Shown: one piece after another, positions 24,460 to 26,808 of the stretch
Layout of the letters: the number at the start of each line of letters is the position of its first letter
Numbering within the stretch: position 1 is the first letter of the stretch
DNA from: Burkholderiales bacterium
GTDB taxonomy: Bacteria > Pseudomonadota > Gammaproteobacteria > Burkholderiales > Burkholderiaceae
Reading direction: 5' to 3'
Length of the DNA stretch: 26,808 nucleotides
NCBI GenBank assembly: GCA_947372535.1
Contig: CANBUA010000026.1
Coordinates: forward strand, 1 to 26,808
Made by a program: the position numbers and the translations under genes
Notes under the pieces: model-generated
The model's input: only the letters and a program-made list of their open reading frames with translations
What the model was told of the DNA's origin: nothing
Databases searched by the model: none

Positions 24460-25389
24460 TCAAAGTGTAATCTCCGCGAGGCGTTCACCGACCGGTTTGC
24501 CGCAGAGCACGCGGCCATTGTCCATTCGGATCCGGGCGCACTGCCCTTCGATGCCATGCGACAGCGCCGTGCCGTCGGAGGCCACGGCAAAGCCATCGCC
24601 CTTGACCGTCAGGTGCACCGGCTCGCCGGCGGCGAACCAGCGGCGCATGCGCACATCGTCCTGACGCAGGCCCTGGCCCGGTTCAATGGTACGCAGCACC
24701 GAGCGGCCAATCACGTCTTCCGCCTTGAGGATGGCGGGCGATGAAGACTCGGCCAGGTCGATCTCGGCCACACGCAAGTCAGCGGCAGACATCAAGGAAC
24801 CCGGCTTGAGCGGCACGACGGCCACCACGGCAGGCCCCCATACCTTCACGGTGACAGGCCAGTACACATTCCAGCGCACGGCGCCCTGTTCGCAACGCAG
24901 ACCCACGCGGGTGCGACCCCACAGGCGGCTGCCCTCGGGCATGTAGGCGTTGATTTTTTCGCATGGTGCGAGCTTGAGCCGCGGGTCAAGCTGACCCAGG
25001 ATGATCTCCACACGAGGACGGGCGCCTTTGGGCGCGCCTTCCTCCTGGTCCAGTTGTTCGGAGCGGCCCCGCAGCATGTTCACCAGCTCGGCCCGGATGT
25101 TGCCCAGGGCGGGCGGCACGGGGGCCTCGGCAGGTGCCGGCGCATTGGCCGCACCGCCTGCTGTGGCAGAGGCCGAAGAAGGCGTGGCCCAGGCGACTGA
25201 CTGTGCGCGGGCATTCTTCGGCGGAGAAATCATCACCGCCAGAACGCAGACGGCCACCCAGAGCATCCACCACATCAAGCCGACCGTGAGGTTGCCGACG
25301 GTCAAAGGGATGTCCCCGACCGAGCCGTCCGACAGCGTGTGCCGAGGGTCGCCGCGCCGGGTGCTGATGAGGAGGGGGTTCGTCTGCAT
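24460..25389 (-). CDS. flgA: Flagellar basal body P-ring formation protein FlgA
   Basis: FlgA is the periplasmic chaperone for assembly of the FlgI P-ring. The SAF/ChapFlgA part is recognisable in the C-terminal half: LKPGSLMSAADLRVAEIDL, DVIGRSVLRTIEPGQGL, GEPVHLTVKGDGFAVASDG and the ending GKPVGERLAEITL. The 309 residues from ATG 25389 include about 38 residues before a hydrophobic segment (MWWMLWVAVCVLAVMI, then SPPKNARA-Q), which looks like a Sec signal peptide. If translation began at the ATG at 25275 the signal would be conventional and the protein 271 residues. Neither start has a clear ribosome binding site. It is divergent from flgB, the common arrangement in proteobacteria. Confidence 0.9.
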   Translation of the reverse strand: MQTNPLLISTRRGDPRHTLSDGSVGDIPLTVGNLTVGLMWWMLWVAVCVLAVMISPPKNARAQSVAWATPSSASATAGGAANAPAPAEAPVPPALGNIRAELVNMLRGRSEQLDQEEGAPKGARPRVEIILGQLDPRLKLAPCEKINAYMPEGSRLWGRTRVGLRCEQGAVRWNVYWPVTVKVWGPAVVAVVPLKPGSLMSAADLRVAEIDLAESSSPAILKAEDVIGRSVLRTIEPGQGLRQDDVRMRRWFAAGEPVHLTVKGDGFAVASDGTALSHGIEGQCARIRMDNGRVLCGKPVGERLAEITL

Positions 25390-25535
25390 GATGGGTTTGA
25401 CTCTAAAAGTGAGCGCCCTTCCTGTCCCCACGAAATGAGCCAACTTAAGCCGCTTATTCCGGCTCATGTTCTGCCCCTTCCCGGATCACATTGGCGGCAT
25501 GCCCGTCAAAAGGCGCTTATTTCGAGGTGACGCCC
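25390..25535. promoter_or_regulatory. Divergent flgA / flgB control region
   Basis: These 146 bases must hold the promoters for flgA (if it starts at 25389) and the flgBCD operon. I see no convincing sigma-28, sigma-54 or sigma-70 pair. There is a near-identical 11-base direct repeat, CGCTTATTCCG at 25451-25461 and CGCTTATTTCG at 25514-25524, and a small inverted repeat AGCCG...CGGCT around the first copy. In relatives FlhDC controls this operon; I could not confirm an FlhDC box by eye. GAGGTG at 25524-25529 is the flgB ribosome binding site. Confidence 0.35.
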
Positions 25536-25973
25536 ATGCTGAACCGACTCACGGACAGTCTTGATTTCCAGTCCCAGGCCCTGAACCTGCGTTCAGAACG
25601 CCAGCGGCTCATCGCCAGCAACATCGCCAATGCGGACACCCCTGGCTACAGCGCCAAGGACTTCGATTTCTCCACCGCGCTGCGTCAGGCAACCGGTGTG
25701 GGCTCGAGTGCGCAATCTCCGCTGGCACCGAGCCACATGGTGCTGGCATCCACCGCTGCGGGCCACATGGACATCAACGGACAGGCGGGCGGCGCGGGCG
25801 CCTCGCCCGAATTGGGCTACGCCAACGCGGCGATGACCAGCATGGACAGCAACACCGTCGACATGGACCGCGAGCGTGCCAGCTTCGCCGACAACACCAT
25901 CCGCTATGAAGCCACTTTGCGTTTCATCAACGGCCAGGTCAAAACCCTCAACACGGCCATCACTGGTCAGTGA
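25536..25973 (+). CDS. flgB: Flagellar basal body rod protein FlgB
   Basis: The product has 145 residues. FlgB is the proximal rod protein, exported by the flagellar type III apparatus. The N-terminal rod-family signature is present (RQRLIASNIANADTPGYSA), as is the C-terminal coiled-coil segment (ERASFADNTIRYEATLRFIN). The ATG at 25536 has GAGGTG (25524-25529) six bases upstream, better than an in-frame start at 25491. It leads the flgBCD operon with a 12-base gap to flgC. Confidence 0.95.
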   Translation: MLNRLTDSLDFQSQALNLRSERQRLIASNIANADTPGYSAKDFDFSTALRQATGVGSSAQSPLAPSHMVLASTAAGHMDINGQAGGAGASPELGYANAAMTSMDSNTVDMDRERASFADNTIRYEATLRFINGQVKTLNTAITGQ

Positions 25974-25985
25974 AGGAGTTGAGCC

Positions 25986-26396
25986 ATGTCGATGTTCAAG
26001 ATCTTCAACGTCTCCGGCTCGGCGGTCAGTGCCCAGTCGCAGCGCCTCAACGTGGTGGCCTCCAACCTGGCCAATGCCGACACCGTCGCAGGTCCCGACC
26101 GCAGCGCCTACAAGGCGCGCCACGTCACCTTCACCACGGTGCCCATGGGGGATGTGGGCACGGCCGGCGTGGAGGTCTCCAAAGTCAGCGAAGACAACAC
26201 CCCCGGCCGGCGCGTGCATGACCCCAAGCACCCGCAGGCCGACGCCGAAGGATATGTGACCTACAGCAACGTCAACCCGGTCGAAGAGATGGTCAACATG
26301 ATCTCGGCCTCGCGCTCGTACCAGAACAACGTCGAAGTGATGAATACCGCCAAGACCCTCTTGATGAAGACCCTCCAGATGGGTCAAGGCAGCTGA
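25986..26396 (+). CDS. flgC: Flagellar basal body rod protein FlgC
   Basis: This is a 136-residue rod protein. The N-terminal motif LNVVASNLANADTVAGPD and the C-terminal block NVNPVEEMVNMISASRSYQN, then VEVMNTAKTLLMKTLQMG, are characteristic of FlgC. The ATG at 25986 has GGAG at 25975-25978, seven bases upstream. It sits between flgB and flgD, the standard order. Confidence 0.96.
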   Translation: MSMFKIFNVSGSAVSAQSQRLNVVASNLANADTVAGPDRSAYKARHVTFTTVPMGDVGTAGVEVSKVSEDNTPGRRVHDPKHPQADAEGYVTYSNVNPVEEMVNMISASRSYQNNVEVMNTAKTLLMKTLQMGQGS

Positions 26397-26410
26397 AAAG
26401 GACCTCCACC

Positions 26411-26808
26411 ATGACCACGACCTCCAACACCACCAACAACGTCGCCAGCAGCGCGACGTCGAGTTCAACCAAAACGGCGACGAGCACGGCCAACGAGGCG
26501 TCCGACCGGTTCCTCAAGTTGCTGGTCACGCAGATGCAGAACCAGGATCCGCTGAACCCCATGGACAACGCGCAAGTCACCAGCCAGATGGCGCAGATCA
26601 ACACCGTCACGGGCATCGACAAGCTCAACACGACCATGACGAACATGGGCAGCAACATGACCCAAATGCAGTTGCTGCAAGGCACCTCGCTGGTGGGCCA
26701 CACGGTGCGCGTCGAGGGCAGCAAGGTGAACATGGGCAGCGACGGCAAAGGCTACGGCTCCTACAGCCTCGATGGCGGCGCCGCCAATGTCCGGGTCGAC
26801 ATCCTCAA
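26411..26808 (+). CDS. flgD: Flagellar hook capping protein FlgD (3' end outside window)
   Basis: The frame is open from ATG 26411 to the right edge, giving 132 complete codons. AAAAGGA at 26396-26402, overlapping the flgC stop, is the ribosome binding site. After a Ser/Thr/Asn-rich tail the conserved FlgD N-terminal domain appears (RFLKLLVTQMQNQDPLNPMD, then NAQVTSQMAQINTVTGIDKL), followed by the start of the hook-cap domain (LVGHTVRVEG). FlgD caps the growing hook and is replaced by FlgK at completion. The missing part should be about 90 residues if of usual length. Confidence 0.94.
   Translation, partial: MTTTSNTTNNVASSATSSSTKTATSTANEASDRFLKLLVTQMQNQDPLNPMDNAQVTSQMAQINTVTGIDKLNTTMTNMGSNMTQMQLLQGTSLVGHTVRVEGSKVNMGSDGKGYGSYSLDGGAANVRVDIL

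Overview
The window is GC-rich bacterial chromosome with tightly packed genes, several 4-base start/stop overlaps and strong GC bias at third codon positions. Gene content and order (surE-pcm-nlpD, lolC/E-lolD-tatD, rpfE-like-recJ, flgN-flgM-flgA divergent from flgBCD, and a PEP-CTERM protein) point to a betaproteobacterium of the order Burkholderiales. The Leptothrix/Rubrivivax/Aquabacterium-type group is a reasonable guess, but genus is not decided by what I can see. No rRNA, tRNA, CRISPR array, insertion sequence or phage gene was recognised.

Layout. 1-558 is the 3' end of a PIN-PhoH type ATPase, closed by a clear intrinsic terminator. 767-1753 encodes a secreted PEP-CTERM protein. 1832-4320 holds a NarL/FixJ response regulator overlapping a six-helix hybrid histidine kinase. 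4400-5403 carries a small exported protein of unknown function and a VOC (glyoxalase-fold) protein. On the minus strand, 9498 down to 5382 reads surE, pcm, nlpD, rlmD, a stress/envelope cluster in which the usual rpoS after nlpD is absent. 9699-12694 is a second two-component pair (NarL-type regulator plus HisKA_3 kinase, GTGA overlap).

The minus strand from 20754 to 12710 reads lolC/E, lolD, tatD (lipoprotein export and a metal-dependent hydrolase), then a MASE3-PAS hybrid kinase, a spermidine-synthase-like methyltransferase-fold protein and an orphan GspE/PilB-type secretion ATPase. On the plus strand, 20789-23578 has an RpfE-like conserved protein and recJ. From 23592 to the right edge is the start of a flagellar locus: flgN, flgM and flgA on the minus strand, flgB, flgC and a right-truncated flgD on the plus strand. 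A good sigma-28 promoter candidate lies in front of flgM.

Most of the window is ordinary core genome. No complete, clearly new system stands out. The parts most worth a second look are the flgM promoter whose -10 element sits in the loop of an inverted repeat, the loss of rpoS from the surE-pcm-nlpD cluster, the repeat-rich leaders at 4322-4396 and 9633-9661, the MASE3 kinase/methyltransferase/orphan ATPase group, and three membrane sensor kinases within about 16 kb.
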